NCBI RefSeq assembly: GCF_001424265.1
Contig: NZ_LMOV01000028.1
Location: 62,001 to 126,000 of the forward strand
DNA from: Acidovorax sp. Leaf160
GTDB lineage: Bacteria > Pseudomonadota > Gammaproteobacteria > Burkholderiales > Burkholderiaceae_C
Direction: 5' to 3'
Length of the DNA: 64,000 nt
Shown here: piece by piece, positions 36,696 to 44,973 of the stretch
Position numbering within the stretch: the first letter of the stretch is position 1
Layout: every line of letters begins with the position of its first letter
Notes under the pieces: generated by a model
What the model saw: only the letters and a program-made list of their open reading frames with translations
Told to the model about the DNA's origin: nothing
Database searches by the model: none
Translations under genes and position numbers: made by a program

Positions 36696-37634
36696 ATGCA
36701 TTCACCCAAGATCATTCTCCCCGGCGGCGCCGGCCTCGTCGGGCAAAACCTCGTCGCCCACCTGAAGCTCCACGGTTTCCACAACCTGGTGGTGATCGAC
36801 AAGCACACGGCCAACCTCGCCATCCTGCGCCAGATGCATCCGGACATCGTCACCGAACTGGCCGACCTGGCCGAGCCCGGCGACTGGGCGCGCCACTTCG
36901 AGGGAGCCGACGCCGTGGTGATGCTGCAGGCGCAGATCGGCGCCCCGCAGCTCGAACCCTTCGTGCGCAACAACCTCACCTCGACGCAGCACATCCTCGC
37001 GCTGATCCAGCAGCACCGCATTCCGCACACCGTGCACATCAGCTCGTCGGTGGTGGAGTCGGTCGCGCAGGACCACTACACCGATACCAAGCGCAAGCAG
37101 GAAGAGATGGTGCTGGCCAGCGGCATTCCCTGCATCGTGCTGCGGCCCACGCTGATGTTCGGCTGGTTCGACCGCAAGCACCTGGGCTGGCTGTCGCGCT
37201 TCATGCGCAAGGTGCCGGTGTTCCCCATTCCCGGCAGCGGCCGCTACATGCGCCAGCCGCTCTACGCGGCGGACTTCTGCCGCATCATCGTGCGCTGCAT
37301 CGAGGAACGCCGCGTGGGCGGCGTGTTCAACATCACCGGGCTGGAGAAGGTCGACTACATCGACATCATCCGCACCATCAAGTCCGCCACGGGCGCGAAG
37401 GCAGCCATCGTGAAGATCCCCTACGGGCTCTTCTACCTGCTGCTGAAAGTGTGGGCGCTGTTCGACCGCGACCCGCCCTTCACCGCCGACCAGCTCAAGG
37501 CCCTGGTGGCGCACGACGAATTCGAGGTGATCGACTGGCCGGGCATCTTCGGTGTGCGCGCCACACCCTTCGCCGAGGCCATCCACGAAACCTTCCACCA
37601 CCCGGAGTACAGCCGCGTGGTGCTGGAGTTCTGA
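36696..37634 (+). CDS. NAD-dependent epimerase/dehydratase (extended SDR)
   Basis: The 312-residue protein has the NAD site ILPGGAGLVGQNLV at residues 7-20, HISSSVVES and a catalytic-type YTDTKRKQEE (YxxxK). LRPTLMFGWFDRKHLGW and a C-terminal substrate domain follow. It is probably a nucleotide- or lipid-linked sugar epimerase, dehydratase or reductase. It lies 41 bp behind the GT-C-like gene, and its stop overlaps the next gene's ATG by one base. The substrate is not readable; it may act on a second sugar of the same glycan. Confidence 0.8.
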   Translation: MHSPKIILPGGAGLVGQNLVAHLKLHGFHNLVVIDKHTANLAILRQMHPDIVTELADLAEPGDWARHFEGADAVVMLQAQIGAPQLEPFVRNNLTSTQHILALIQQHRIPHTVHISSSVVESVAQDHYTDTKRKQEEMVLASGIPCIVLRPTLMFGWFDRKHLGWLSRFMRKVPVFPIPGSGRYMRQPLYAADFCRIIVRCIEERRVGGVFNITGLEKVDYIDIIRTIKSATGAKAAIVKIPYGLFYLLLKVWALFDRDPPFTADQLKALVAHDEFEVIDWPGIFGVRATPFAEAIHETFHHPEYSRVVLEF

Positions 37635-39019
37635 TGAACGCCACCGCTTCCTCTTGCGCCGAACCCCAGGCCACGCCCGGCCAGCGCATCGCCGTGCTCG
37701 GCGCCGGCCCCATGGGCCTGGCCGTGGCCTACCAGCTCGCACGCGACGGCCACCGCCCCGTGGTGTTCGAAGCCGACGACCGCGTGGGCGGCATGACCGC
37801 GATGTTTGATTTCGACGGCCTGCCGATCGAGCGCTACTACCACTTCCACTGCACCTCCGACCATGACTTCCTGCAGGTGCTGGACGAGCTGGGCCTGGGC
37901 GAAAAGATGCGCTGGCGCGCCACACGCATGGGCTACTGGTTCCAGAAGCGCCTGCAGGCCTGGGGCAACCCGGTGGCGCTGCTGCGCTTCCAGGGCCTGG
38001 GGCTGGTGGCGAAGTTCCGCTACGGCCTGCACGCGTTCCTCTCCACCAAGCGCAACGACTGGAAGCCGCTCGACGGCGTCGAGGCCACGGGCTGGATCCG
38101 CCGCTGGGTGGGCGCGGAGGCCTACGAGGTGCTATGGCGGCGCCTCTTCGAATACAAGTTCTACGAGCACACGGGCAACCTCTCGGCCGCCTGGATCTGG
38201 AGCCGCATCCGCCGCATCGGCCGCTCGCGCTACAGCCTCATGCAGGAAAAGCTCGGCCACCTCGAGGGCGGCTCCGCCACGCTGCTGGACGGCATGGCCG
38301 CGGACATCCGCGCGCACGGCGGCGAGATCCGCCTCTCCACGCCCGTCACCCGGGTGCGTATGGACGCAGGCCGCGTGCAGGGCGTGGAAACGGCGCAGGG
38401 TTTCGAGGCCTTCGACAAGGTGATCAGCACCGTGCCCCTGCCCTTCGTGCCGCGCCTGATGCCGGACCTGCCGCAGGACGTGCTCTCGCGCTTCGCGGCA
38501 TTGAAGAACATCGCCGTGGTCTGCGTGATCGCCAAGCTGCGCAAGCCCCTCACCGGGAACTTCTGGCTCAACGTGAACGATCCGGACATGGACATTCCGG
38601 GCCTGGTGGAATACAGCAACCTGCGCCCCCTGCCGGAATCCATCGTCTACGTGCCGTTCTACATGCCCGGCGAGCACCCCAAGTACGCCGAGCCCGACCA
38701 GGCCTTCCTCGACAAGGTGCGCCGCTACCTGCGCACCATCAACCCCGCGCTGCAGGACGAGGATTTCCTCGCGATGCGCGCGAGCCGCTACCGCTACGCG
38801 CAGCCGATCTGCCCGCCCAACTACCTGGACAGCCTGCCGCCCGTGCAGTTGCCGGTGCAGGGCCTGTGGGTGGCCGACACGTCCTACTACTACCCCGAGG
38901 ACCGTGGCATTTCCGAGAGCATCGGCTTCGGCCGGCGCATGGCGCGGGACGCTGCCGCCGCAGCGCCGGCAGCGTCCATCACGCCCGCCACGTCCACGAC
39001 GCTCCAGGCGGGCGCCTGA
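37634..39019 (+). CDS. FAD-dependent oxidoreductase (protoporphyrinogen/amine-oxidase-like fold)
   Basis: The 461-residue protein begins with a Rossmann FAD motif IAVLGAGPMGLAVAYQLA (about 19-36) and VVFEADDRVGGMTAMF, then RYYHFHCTSDHDFLQVLDEL. The C-terminal FAD contact GLWVADTSYYYPEDRGISES follows. Such proteins sit beside glycosyltransferases and GtrA genes in many bacteria, but their reaction is not settled. The resemblance to UDP-galactopyranose mutase is only in fold. The ATG overlaps the epimerase stop (TGATG), so the two are translated together and probably act in one sugar pathway. Confidence 0.8.
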   Translation: MNATASSCAEPQATPGQRIAVLGAGPMGLAVAYQLARDGHRPVVFEADDRVGGMTAMFDFDGLPIERYYHFHCTSDHDFLQVLDELGLGEKMRWRATRMGYWFQKRLQAWGNPVALLRFQGLGLVAKFRYGLHAFLSTKRNDWKPLDGVEATGWIRRWVGAEAYEVLWRRLFEYKFYEHTGNLSAAWIWSRIRRIGRSRYSLMQEKLGHLEGGSATLLDGMAADIRAHGGEIRLSTPVTRVRMDAGRVQGVETAQGFEAFDKVISTVPLPFVPRLMPDLPQDVLSRFAALKNIAVVCVIAKLRKPLTGNFWLNVNDPDMDIPGLVEYSNLRPLPESIVYVPFYMPGEHPKYAEPDQAFLDKVRRYLRTINPALQDEDFLAMRASRYRYAQPICPPNYLDSLPPVQLPVQGLWVADTSYYYPEDRGISESIGFGRRMARDAAAAAPAASITPATSTTLQAGA

Positions 39020-39024
39020 ATCCC

Positions 39025-39435
39025 ATGCTGGCCCTGTTCCGATCCCGCCAGTTCGTGGCCTTCCTGGTGACGGGCGGGCTGGCCGCGCTCGCCAACTTCG
39101 GGGCGCGCATCGTGCTGAACCAGTGGATGCCTTTTTCCTGGGCCGTGGTGCTGGCCTATGGCGTGGGCATGGTCACCGCCTTCGTGCTGGCGCGGGCCTT
39201 CGTGTTCACCGACAGCCGCCAGCAGACGCACAAGTCCGTGCTGTTCTTCGTGCTGGTCAATCTGGTGGCCGTGGCGCAGACCTGGGCCGTGAGCATGCTG
39301 CTGGCCCAGTGGCTGCTGCCGGCGCTGGGCGTGGATCGCTTCGTGCGCGAGATCGCCCATGGCGTGGGCGTGGTGGTGCCCGTCTTCACCAGCTACCTGG
39401 GGCACAAGCGCTGGTCGTTCTCCAACCGGGACTGA
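39025..39435 (+). CDS. GtrA-family membrane protein
   Basis: The 136-residue protein has four hydrophobic segments and the GtrA pattern: FLVTGGLAALANFGARIVL at the first helix, then AYGVGMVTAFVLARAFVF and a basic tail GHKRWSFSNRD. GtrA proteins are linked to moving polyprenyl-phosphate sugars across the membrane. In mycobacteria Rv3789, beside dprE1-dprE2, belongs to this family and has been proposed for arabinose-lipid translocation. Here it ends the same cluster 5 bp after the FAD enzyme. Confidence 0.85.
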   Translation: MLALFRSRQFVAFLVTGGLAALANFGARIVLNQWMPFSWAVVLAYGVGMVTAFVLARAFVFTDSRQQTHKSVLFFVLVNLVAVAQTWAVSMLLAQWLLPALGVDRFVREIAHGVGVVVPVFTSYLGHKRWSFSNRD

Positions 39436-39547
39436 TCGGCTCTGCCCTCAACCGCCTGACGGCCTTGGTTCGCCTCGCCATGCTGCAGCACGGTCTTCGG
39501 CCTTGCGCCTCGTCATCCGATGCAAGGCCAGCCCGCCAGAACGCCCG

Positions 39548-40027
39548 TCAGCCCTGTCGCCACGGCAGGCCGTGGAAGCGCCAGCCACCGCGGCGGTTGC
39601 GGTGGCCGTTCTCGTCGGGATCGCCCTCGAAGCCTTCCAGCACGTTGTAGGCGGCGATACCCAGTTCCGCCGCGCGCCGGGCCGCGGTGACCGAGCGCAC
39701 GCCGCTGCGGCACAGCAGCACCGCCTTGCCGCCCGGCGGCACGGCCGCGCGCAGGGTGTCGTCGAAGGCCGGGTTGGGCGTCATGCCGGGCCAGTGCTTC
39801 CAGGGCGCGGCGATGGCACCGGGCACGAAGCCGACCCAGTCGCGCTCCGCGTCGGTGCGCACGTCGACCAGCACGGCCTCGCCCGACTGCACCCAGTGCC
39901 AGGCCAGTTGCGGCGACACGTCGCCCGCATAGCCGTCGGCGGGCCGAGGAGCCTCCAGCGCAGGCGAAGCAGCATCGGATGACGAAGACGAAGAAGAAGC
40001 AGCGGCGTCGGTGGGGATCGGGGTCAT
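39548..40027 (-). CDS. Rhodanese-like sulfurtransferase
   Basis: The 159-residue protein begins with a Ser/Ala-rich low-complexity segment (seven Ser in a row) and then one rhodanese domain. It contains VLVDVRTDAERDWVGFVPGA, and the active loop LLCRSGVRSVTAA holds the catalytic Cys with a CRSGVRS signature. It may handle persulfide sulfur in the cytoplasm; the substrate is unknown. The ATG at 40027 is used; ATG 40036 is a possible alternative. It is convergent with the GtrA gene. Confidence 0.85.
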   Translation of the reverse strand: MTPIPTDAAASSSSSSSDAASPALEAPRPADGYAGDVSPQLAWHWVQSGEAVLVDVRTDAERDWVGFVPGAIAAPWKHWPGMTPNPAFDDTLRAAVPPGGKAVLLCRSGVRSVTAARRAAELGIAAYNVLEGFEGDPDENGHRNRRGGWRFHGLPWRQG

Positions 40028-40092
40028 GCGCCGCATTCTGTCAGAGGCTTCGCCAGCCCCCACCGCGGCATGGTCAAGCCGGCCCAGGCGCG

Positions 40093-40139
40093 CCACCAGC
40101 CACCAGCCACCAGCCACCAGCCACCCCCCACCAGCCACC
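40093..40139. repeat. 7-bp tandem repeat (ccaccag)n
   Basis: Four perfect consecutive copies of ccaccag, then an imperfect unit and further partial copies, lie directly after the stop of the downstream-coded YgjP gene and before the rhodanese gene. They are outside coding sequence. Confidence 0.85.
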
Positions 40140-40141
40140 CG

Positions 40142-41209
40142 TCAATCCCAGAGCGGCGCCGGTTGGTCGCGCAACTGGTTGCGCAGCCCGGCGTAGTCGG
40201 GCATGACGCTGGCCACCGTGTCCCAGAAGCGCGGGCTGTGGTCCATCACCCGCAGATGGGCCAGCTCGTGCGCGACCACATAGTCGATCACCGCCGGCGC
40301 GTAGTGCAGCAGCCGCCAGTTCAGGCGGATGGAGCCGTCCGTCTTGGCGCTGCCCCAGCGGGTTTCCGCGCTCGACAGCCGCAGCCGCGTCCAGCGCACG
40401 CCGAGCAACGGCGCGAAATGGTCGAGCCGGCGCGTGAAATGGCTGCGCGCATCCCGCATCAGCCAGGCCTGGACGGCGTCGCGCACCTGCTCCGCAGACG
40501 CACTGCGCGACAGGCCGACGCGCAGGGTGCGGCCCGGCAGCGGACTGCCCTCCCCTTCTCGCTGGCCCTCGCTGCCGGGCTCGAACAGCGCGGCGCCCTG
40601 CCCGGTGAAGCCGTGCGTCGGGTCCAGCACCACCGTCAGCGGCGCGCCCAGGTACGGCAGCACGGCCCCATCGCGCCACACGATGCGGCCGCTGGCCTGC
40701 TTGTCCTGCCGCACCTGGGCTTCCGCCAGCTTGCGCAGGATCCAGTCCGACTTGTCGTGCAGCGCCTGCTCGATGCCGGCAATGGTGACCCAGCCGGGCG
40801 CGCGCACCGCCAGGCCGTCCGGGCCGACGGTGAAGCCGATGCTGCGGCGCCGGGCGCGCTGCAGCGCGTAGCCGACCAGCGCGTCGCCCAGCAGCACCTC
40901 GCGCTGGGCGCGGGGATGGCGAAAGATGGCCGGGGTCAGCAGGGTGCCCAGGGGCTCGGCCGCGGGCGCAACCGCCGGCCGGGTGCCAGCGGGGAGATGG
41001 CGATTTTCTATCTTTTTTATAGCATCAGAACCAACTGCATCAAGCGCCGGAGCCCGATTGGGCTCTGAAGTGGCCGGCGGGGTGTCCGCCGCCGGCGCAC
41101 GCGGCGCAGAGGCAGGCGGCGCAGAGGCAGGCGGCTCGTCACCGGGCCCCGGGGACGCAGGGGTGCCGCCGCCCCAGAGATCCAGCGCCAGCTGCACCAG
41201 CCGCTGCAT
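40142..41209 (-). CDS. YgjP-type metal-dependent hydrolase (SprT-like fold)
   Basis: The 355-residue protein has an N-terminal Pro/Ala-rich linker (about residues 15-75), unlike the shorter E. coli YgjP. The conserved domain follows, with the zinc motif VVAHELAHLRVMDHSPRFW (HELAH plus His further on) and the upstream RWGSAKTDGSIRLNWRLL typical of the family. It is a cytoplasmic putative metalloprotease of unclear substrate. A 17-bp palindromic repeat copy (41007-41023) falls inside the linker and is read through in frame. The gene starts 3 bp after plsC. Confidence 0.88.
   Translation of the reverse strand: MQRLVQLALDLWGGGTPASPGPGDEPPASAPPASAPRAPAADTPPATSEPNRAPALDAVGSDAIKKIENRHLPAGTRPAVAPAAEPLGTLLTPAIFRHPRAQREVLLGDALVGYALQRARRRSIGFTVGPDGLAVRAPGWVTIAGIEQALHDKSDWILRKLAEAQVRQDKQASGRIVWRDGAVLPYLGAPLTVVLDPTHGFTGQGAALFEPGSEGQREGEGSPLPGRTLRVGLSRSASAEQVRDAVQAWLMRDARSHFTRRLDHFAPLLGVRWTRLRLSSAETRWGSAKTDGSIRLNWRLLHYAPAVIDYVVAHELAHLRVMDHSPRFWDTVASVMPDYAGLRNQLRDQPAPLWD
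41007..41023. repeat. 17-bp palindrome copy inside the YgjP linker
   Basis: TCTAT-CTTTTTT-ATAGC is one base off the GCTAT-N7-ATAGC pattern. It encodes part of SDAIKKIENR in the low-complexity linker, an unusual coding location for this repeat. Confidence 0.65.
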
Positions 41210-41212
41210 GGC

Positions 41213-41995
41213 TCAGCGCCCCGCCTGCCCGGGCCGCGCGCCCGCCGCGGCACCGTTCGTCGCATAGGCCTCGGGGTCGAGCCGGCGCATCTCGGCCTCG
41301 ATCCACTCCTCCACTTCGCGCATCAGCTCGTCGGGCGACCGGCCGGTGGTCGGGATGACGCGGCCGATGGACACGTCCACCGTGCCCGGCCGCTTCACGA
41401 ACGCCTTGCGCGGCCACACCTTGGCGGACGTCACCGCGACCGGCACCACCGGCACGCCGGCTTCGATGGCCAGGCGCGCGCCGCCGCTCTTGTACTGGCC
41501 GCGCTCGCCGCGCGCGGCGCGCGTGCCCTCGGGGAACATGATCACCCAGGTGCCCTGCGCCAGCAGCCGCCGCCCCTGGGCCAGCACCTTGCCAAAGGCC
41601 TCGGCGCGCTGGCCCCGGTCGATGTGGATCATGTCCAGGCTGCCGATGGACCAGCCGAAGAACGGAATGCGCAGCAGCTCGCGCTTGAACACGTAGGCCA
41701 GCGGCCGCGGCATGATCGCCGGCATCAGGAACGTCTCGTAGGTGGACTGGTGCTTGACCAGCAGCACCACGCCCTGCGACGGGTCGGTCGGCAGGTGCTC
41801 CATGCCTGTCACGCGGGTGCGGATGCCGATGAACCACCGCGCCGCGTCCACGCTCAGCTTGAGCCAGGCGCGGGCGATGCGGTAGCGGGACCGGCTGTGG
41901 CCACCGAACGCCCGCACGACCAGGATCGCCAGCGTGTAGGGCACCACGGTGACGGTCATCCACAACAGGTGAAGGAGAGACGCGAGAAAAGCCAT
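41213..41995 (-). CDS. plsC: 1-acyl-sn-glycerol-3-phosphate acyltransferase
   Basis: The 260-residue membrane enzyme has an N-terminal helix, an H-x4-acid active site in VKHQSTYETF (Glu where Asp is more usual), the FPEGTRAARGERG phosphate-binding motif and a VPVVPVAV strand. It makes phosphatidic acid. The ATG at 41995 opens a normal PlsC start (MAFLASLLHLLWM), with AGGAG upstream. It follows the GmhB-like gene by about 90 bp that contain a repeat copy. Confidence 0.93.
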   Translation of the reverse strand: MAFLASLLHLLWMTVTVVPYTLAILVVRAFGGHSRSRYRIARAWLKLSVDAARWFIGIRTRVTGMEHLPTDPSQGVVLLVKHQSTYETFLMPAIMPRPLAYVFKRELLRIPFFGWSIGSLDMIHIDRGQRAEAFGKVLAQGRRLLAQGTWVIMFPEGTRAARGERGQYKSGGARLAIEAGVPVVPVAVTSAKVWPRKAFVKRPGTVDVSIGRVIPTTGRSPDELMREVEEWIEAEMRRLDPEAYATNGAAAGARPGQAGR

Positions 41996-42065
41996 GGCGG
42001 ATTCGCTTGAGCGCGCGGTGGTGAAGGGTTTCGGGGCTCCGGCGCCCCGTCTGGAAGCGCAGGCA

Positions 42066-42082
42066 GCTATCGATTCAATAGC
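42066..42082. repeat. 17-bp palindrome copy (GCTAT-N7-ATAGC)
   Basis: Perfect five-base arms around CGATTCA, in the gap between gmhB (stop at 42084) and plsC (start at 41995). Confidence 0.85.
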
Positions 42083-42083
42083 A

Positions 42084-42695
42084 TCAAACGGCCACGAGCA
42101 GTCCGCCCGCATCGGGCGCATCGCCCGGGCGGGGTGCGGCGGTGGCCTCCAGCAGGGCGTCCACCAGCGCTGCCAGGCTGGCGTGCAGGCGGGTGCCGGC
42201 CGGCCAGTCCTGCGGCACGGGCTGGCCAGGCGAGAGATCGGCCGCGCGGCCGGTGCACACCCCATGCAGCTGCCGCGCCCCGATGGCCGCAGCCGCCTGC
42301 AGGTGGATCGCGCAGCTGCCGATGGCGACCACGTCGCCGCCTTCCACGCCGTAGCGGTCGCGGATCTGCTCCATCAGGCCCGGCAGGGGCTTGCGGCAGG
42401 TGCAGGGCTCGCTGTCGGCATGCGGACAGTAGAACACCGCGTCGATGCGCCCGCCGGCCGCCGCCATCAGCCGGTGCATGCGCGCGTGGATGGCGTTGAG
42501 CGCCAGCACGTCGAAGAGGCCGCGCCCGAGGCCCGGCTGGTTGGTCGCCACCACCAGGTGCCAGCCCGCCCGGTTCAGCCGGGCCAGGGCCTCGAAGGCG
42601 CCGGGCACGGGGTGCCAGTCGGTTTCCGAGGCGATGAACTCCTCGTCGCCCAGGGCATTGAGCGTTCCGTCACGGTCAAGGATGGCGATTTTCAT
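42084..42695 (-). CDS. gmhB: GmhB-like D-glycero-D-manno-heptose 1,7-bisphosphate phosphatase, atypical motif IV
   Basis: The 203-residue HAD protein has the nucleophile motif ILDRDGTLN (Asp7, Asp9), motif II VATNQPGLGRG, and the family's zinc loop CPHADSEPCTCRKP. It would remove the 7-phosphate in ADP-heptose synthesis for LPS core. Motif IV is odd: family GD-x3-D (as in GDKLED of E. coli) is replaced by GSCAIH at residues 126-131, so both acidic metal ligands are missing. The phosphatase may therefore be weak, altered, or complemented by another gene. It lies between glyS and plsC. Confidence 0.82.
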   Translation of the reverse strand: MKIAILDRDGTLNALGDEEFIASETDWHPVPGAFEALARLNRAGWHLVVATNQPGLGRGLFDVLALNAIHARMHRLMAAAGGRIDAVFYCPHADSEPCTCRKPLPGLMEQIRDRYGVEGGDVVAIGSCAIHLQAAAAIGARQLHGVCTGRAADLSPGQPVPQDWPAGTRLHASLAALVDALLEATAAPRPGDAPDAGGLLVAV

Positions 42696-42777
42696 GGCAC
42701 GGCGCTCGTGGGTTGACGGACGGTGGACGGCGAGGGGCGGCAAGGCGGTGCGGGGCGACGAGCGTCGTCGGGCCGCG

Positions 42778-44949
42778 TCAGGCCGCCAGGCGCGAGAGGT
42801 CGGCCACGCGGTTCATCGCCACGTGCAGCCGCTTGAGCAGCCCCTGGCGGTTCAGGCGCAGGTCCAGCTGCTCGGCATTGACCATCACGTCGTCGAAGAA
42901 CGCATCGACTGGCGCGCGCAGCACGGCCAGCGTCTGCAGGCTGGCGGTGAAGTCGCCGGCCTCGAACTGCGCATCGGCCTCGGGCACGAAGCGCTGCAGC
43001 GCGGCGTACAGGTCCTGCTCGGCCTTTTCCTGCAGCAGGTCGGGGTTGACGTGCGGGTCCACCGGGCCTTCGGCCTCGGCCTTCTTCAGGATGTTGCCCA
43101 CCCGCTTGTTGGCGGCGGCCAGCGCCGGCGCCTCGGGCAGCTTGGAGAAGGCGCGCACCGCCGCCAGCTGCTTTTGCACCAGCGCCAGGCGCTGCGGGCG
43201 CAGGGCGATGACGGCGTCGACTTCCTGGGCGCTGTAGCCCTGCTCGCGCAGGCTGCCGGCCAGGCGGTCGTAGATGAAATCGGCCAGCGGCGTGCTCGCA
43301 TCCTCGATCTTGCTGCCGAAGGCCGGCACGGCGCTGGCCAGCACGGCCTGCAGGTCGAGCGGCAATTCCTTCTCCACCAGCATGCGGATCACGCCCAGCG
43401 CGTGGCGGCGCAACGCGAACGGGTCGCGGTCGCCGGTGGGCAGGTTGCCGATGCCGAACATGCCGACCAGCGTCTCCAGCTTGTCGGCCAGGGCCACGAT
43501 CACGCCCACGTTCTCGCGCGGCAGGTCGTCGCCGGCGAAGCGCGGCTTGTAGTGGTCCTCGATGGCATGGGCCACCTCGTGCGCCAGGCCGTCGTTGGCG
43601 GCGTAGTAGCCGCCCATGATGCCCTGCAGCTCGGGGAATTCGCCCACCATGTCGGTGACCAGGTCGGTCTTGGCCAGCAGCGCGGCGGTGTCCACGCACG
43701 ACAGCAGATAGTCGCGGGCGATCTCGCCGTCGGGCGAATCCAGCTCGGGGTTCTGCGTGCCGATGCCTTCGAAGAGCTGCCCGGCGATCGCGCGGGCGAT
43801 GGCGCGCACGCGCTCGACGCGCTCGCCCTGGGTGCCCAGCTTGTTGTGATAGACGACCTTGCCCAGCGCCTCGACGCGCGAGTGCAGCGTCTTCTTGCGG
43901 TCCTGGTCGAAGAAGAACTTGGCGTCGGCCAGGCGCGGGCGCACCACGCGCTCGTTGCCGCCGATGACGGCGCTGGCGTCCGAGGGGCTGATGTTGCTCA
44001 CCACCAGGAACTGGTGCGTCAGCTTGCCGGCGGCGTCCAGCAGCGGGAAGTATTTCTGGTTGGCCTTCATGGTGAGGATCAGGCACTCCTGCGGCACGTC
44101 CAGGAATTCCTTCTCGAACTCGCAGACCAGCACGTTCGGGCGCTCGACCAGGGCCGTCACTTCATCCAGCAGCGCGTCGTCGTCGATCGGACGCACGCCG
44201 CCGCCCACGCGCTCGGCAGCCGCCTGCAGCTGGCGCACGATCTCGGCGCGGCGTTCGGCGAAGCTCGCGATAACGGCGCCTTCACGCTGCATTTGCTCGG
44301 CATAGCTGTCGGCGCTCTGGATGACGACCGGGTCCACGGCCGCCTCGAAGCGGTGGCCCTGCGTGGTGTTGCCGGCCGACAGACCCAGCGCCTTCACCGA
44401 CAGCAGCACCTCGGTGCCGTGCAGCGCCACCAGGCCGTGCGCGGGACGCACGAAGTTCACGCTGCTCCAGCCGTCGGCCAGCTGGTAGCGCATCACCTTC
44501 GGGATGGGCAGCTTGGCGATGGCTTCCTGCAGCGCCTTCTGCAGGCCGTCGGCCAGCGTCGCGCCGCGGGCGGTGCTGTTGTAGAACAGCACGTCGGCCT
44601 TGCCGTCGTTCACGCGGGCGAGGCTCGGCACGGCCGAAGCATCGGCGCCCAGCGCGGCCAGCTTCTTCAGCAATGCGGGCGTGGGGGAGCCGTCGGCGGC
44701 CAGGCCCACGGCCACGGGCATCAACTTGTGCGAAACGGCCTTGTCGTCGGCAGCGGGCGCCACTTCGGTGATGTGGGCGGCCAGCCGGCGCGGCGAGGCA
44801 TAGGCCGTGAAGCGCGCACCGGTATCGGTCAGGCCCTGGGCCTTGAGCTGCTCGAACAGCACGCCGGCGAAGGCGTCGCCCAGTTTCTGCAGCGCCTTCG
44901 GAGGCAGTTCTTCGACGAACAGTTCAACGAGGAGGTTGGGATAGGTCAT
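42778..44949 (-). CDS. glyS: Glycyl-tRNA synthetase beta subunit
   Basis: The 723-residue protein starts MTYPNLLVELFVEELPPKA, the typical GlyS start. Conserved TLRRHALGVIRML-type ALRRHALGVIRML and FFFDQDRKKTLHSR are present, with a C-terminal DALR-like anticodon-binding end. With GlyQ it forms the heterotetrameric enzyme that charges tRNA-Gly. It lies 24 bp behind glyQ in one unit. Confidence 0.96.
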   Translation of the reverse strand: MTYPNLLVELFVEELPPKALQKLGDAFAGVLFEQLKAQGLTDTGARFTAYASPRRLAAHITEVAPAADDKAVSHKLMPVAVGLAADGSPTPALLKKLAALGADASAVPSLARVNDGKADVLFYNSTARGATLADGLQKALQEAIAKLPIPKVMRYQLADGWSSVNFVRPAHGLVALHGTEVLLSVKALGLSAGNTTQGHRFEAAVDPVVIQSADSYAEQMQREGAVIASFAERRAEIVRQLQAAAERVGGGVRPIDDDALLDEVTALVERPNVLVCEFEKEFLDVPQECLILTMKANQKYFPLLDAAGKLTHQFLVVSNISPSDASAVIGGNERVVRPRLADAKFFFDQDRKKTLHSRVEALGKVVYHNKLGTQGERVERVRAIARAIAGQLFEGIGTQNPELDSPDGEIARDYLLSCVDTAALLAKTDLVTDMVGEFPELQGIMGGYYAANDGLAHEVAHAIEDHYKPRFAGDDLPRENVGVIVALADKLETLVGMFGIGNLPTGDRDPFALRRHALGVIRMLVEKELPLDLQAVLASAVPAFGSKIEDASTPLADFIYDRLAGSLREQGYSAQEVDAVIALRPQRLALVQKQLAAVRAFSKLPEAPALAAANKRVGNILKKAEAEGPVDPHVNPDLLQEKAEQDLYAALQRFVPEADAQFEAGDFTASLQTLAVLRAPVDAFFDDVMVNAEQLDLRLNRQGLLKRLHVAMNRVADLSRLAA

Positions 44950-44973
44950 GTGCTGGGTACTCCGCGCTGCGCC

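Noticed and set aside
34144-36705. Long open frame on the minus strand opposite the DprE2-like and GT-C-like genes
   Set aside because: Its translation is Arg/Gln/Gly-rich without domains, whereas the plus-strand frames carry SDR motifs and membrane helices.
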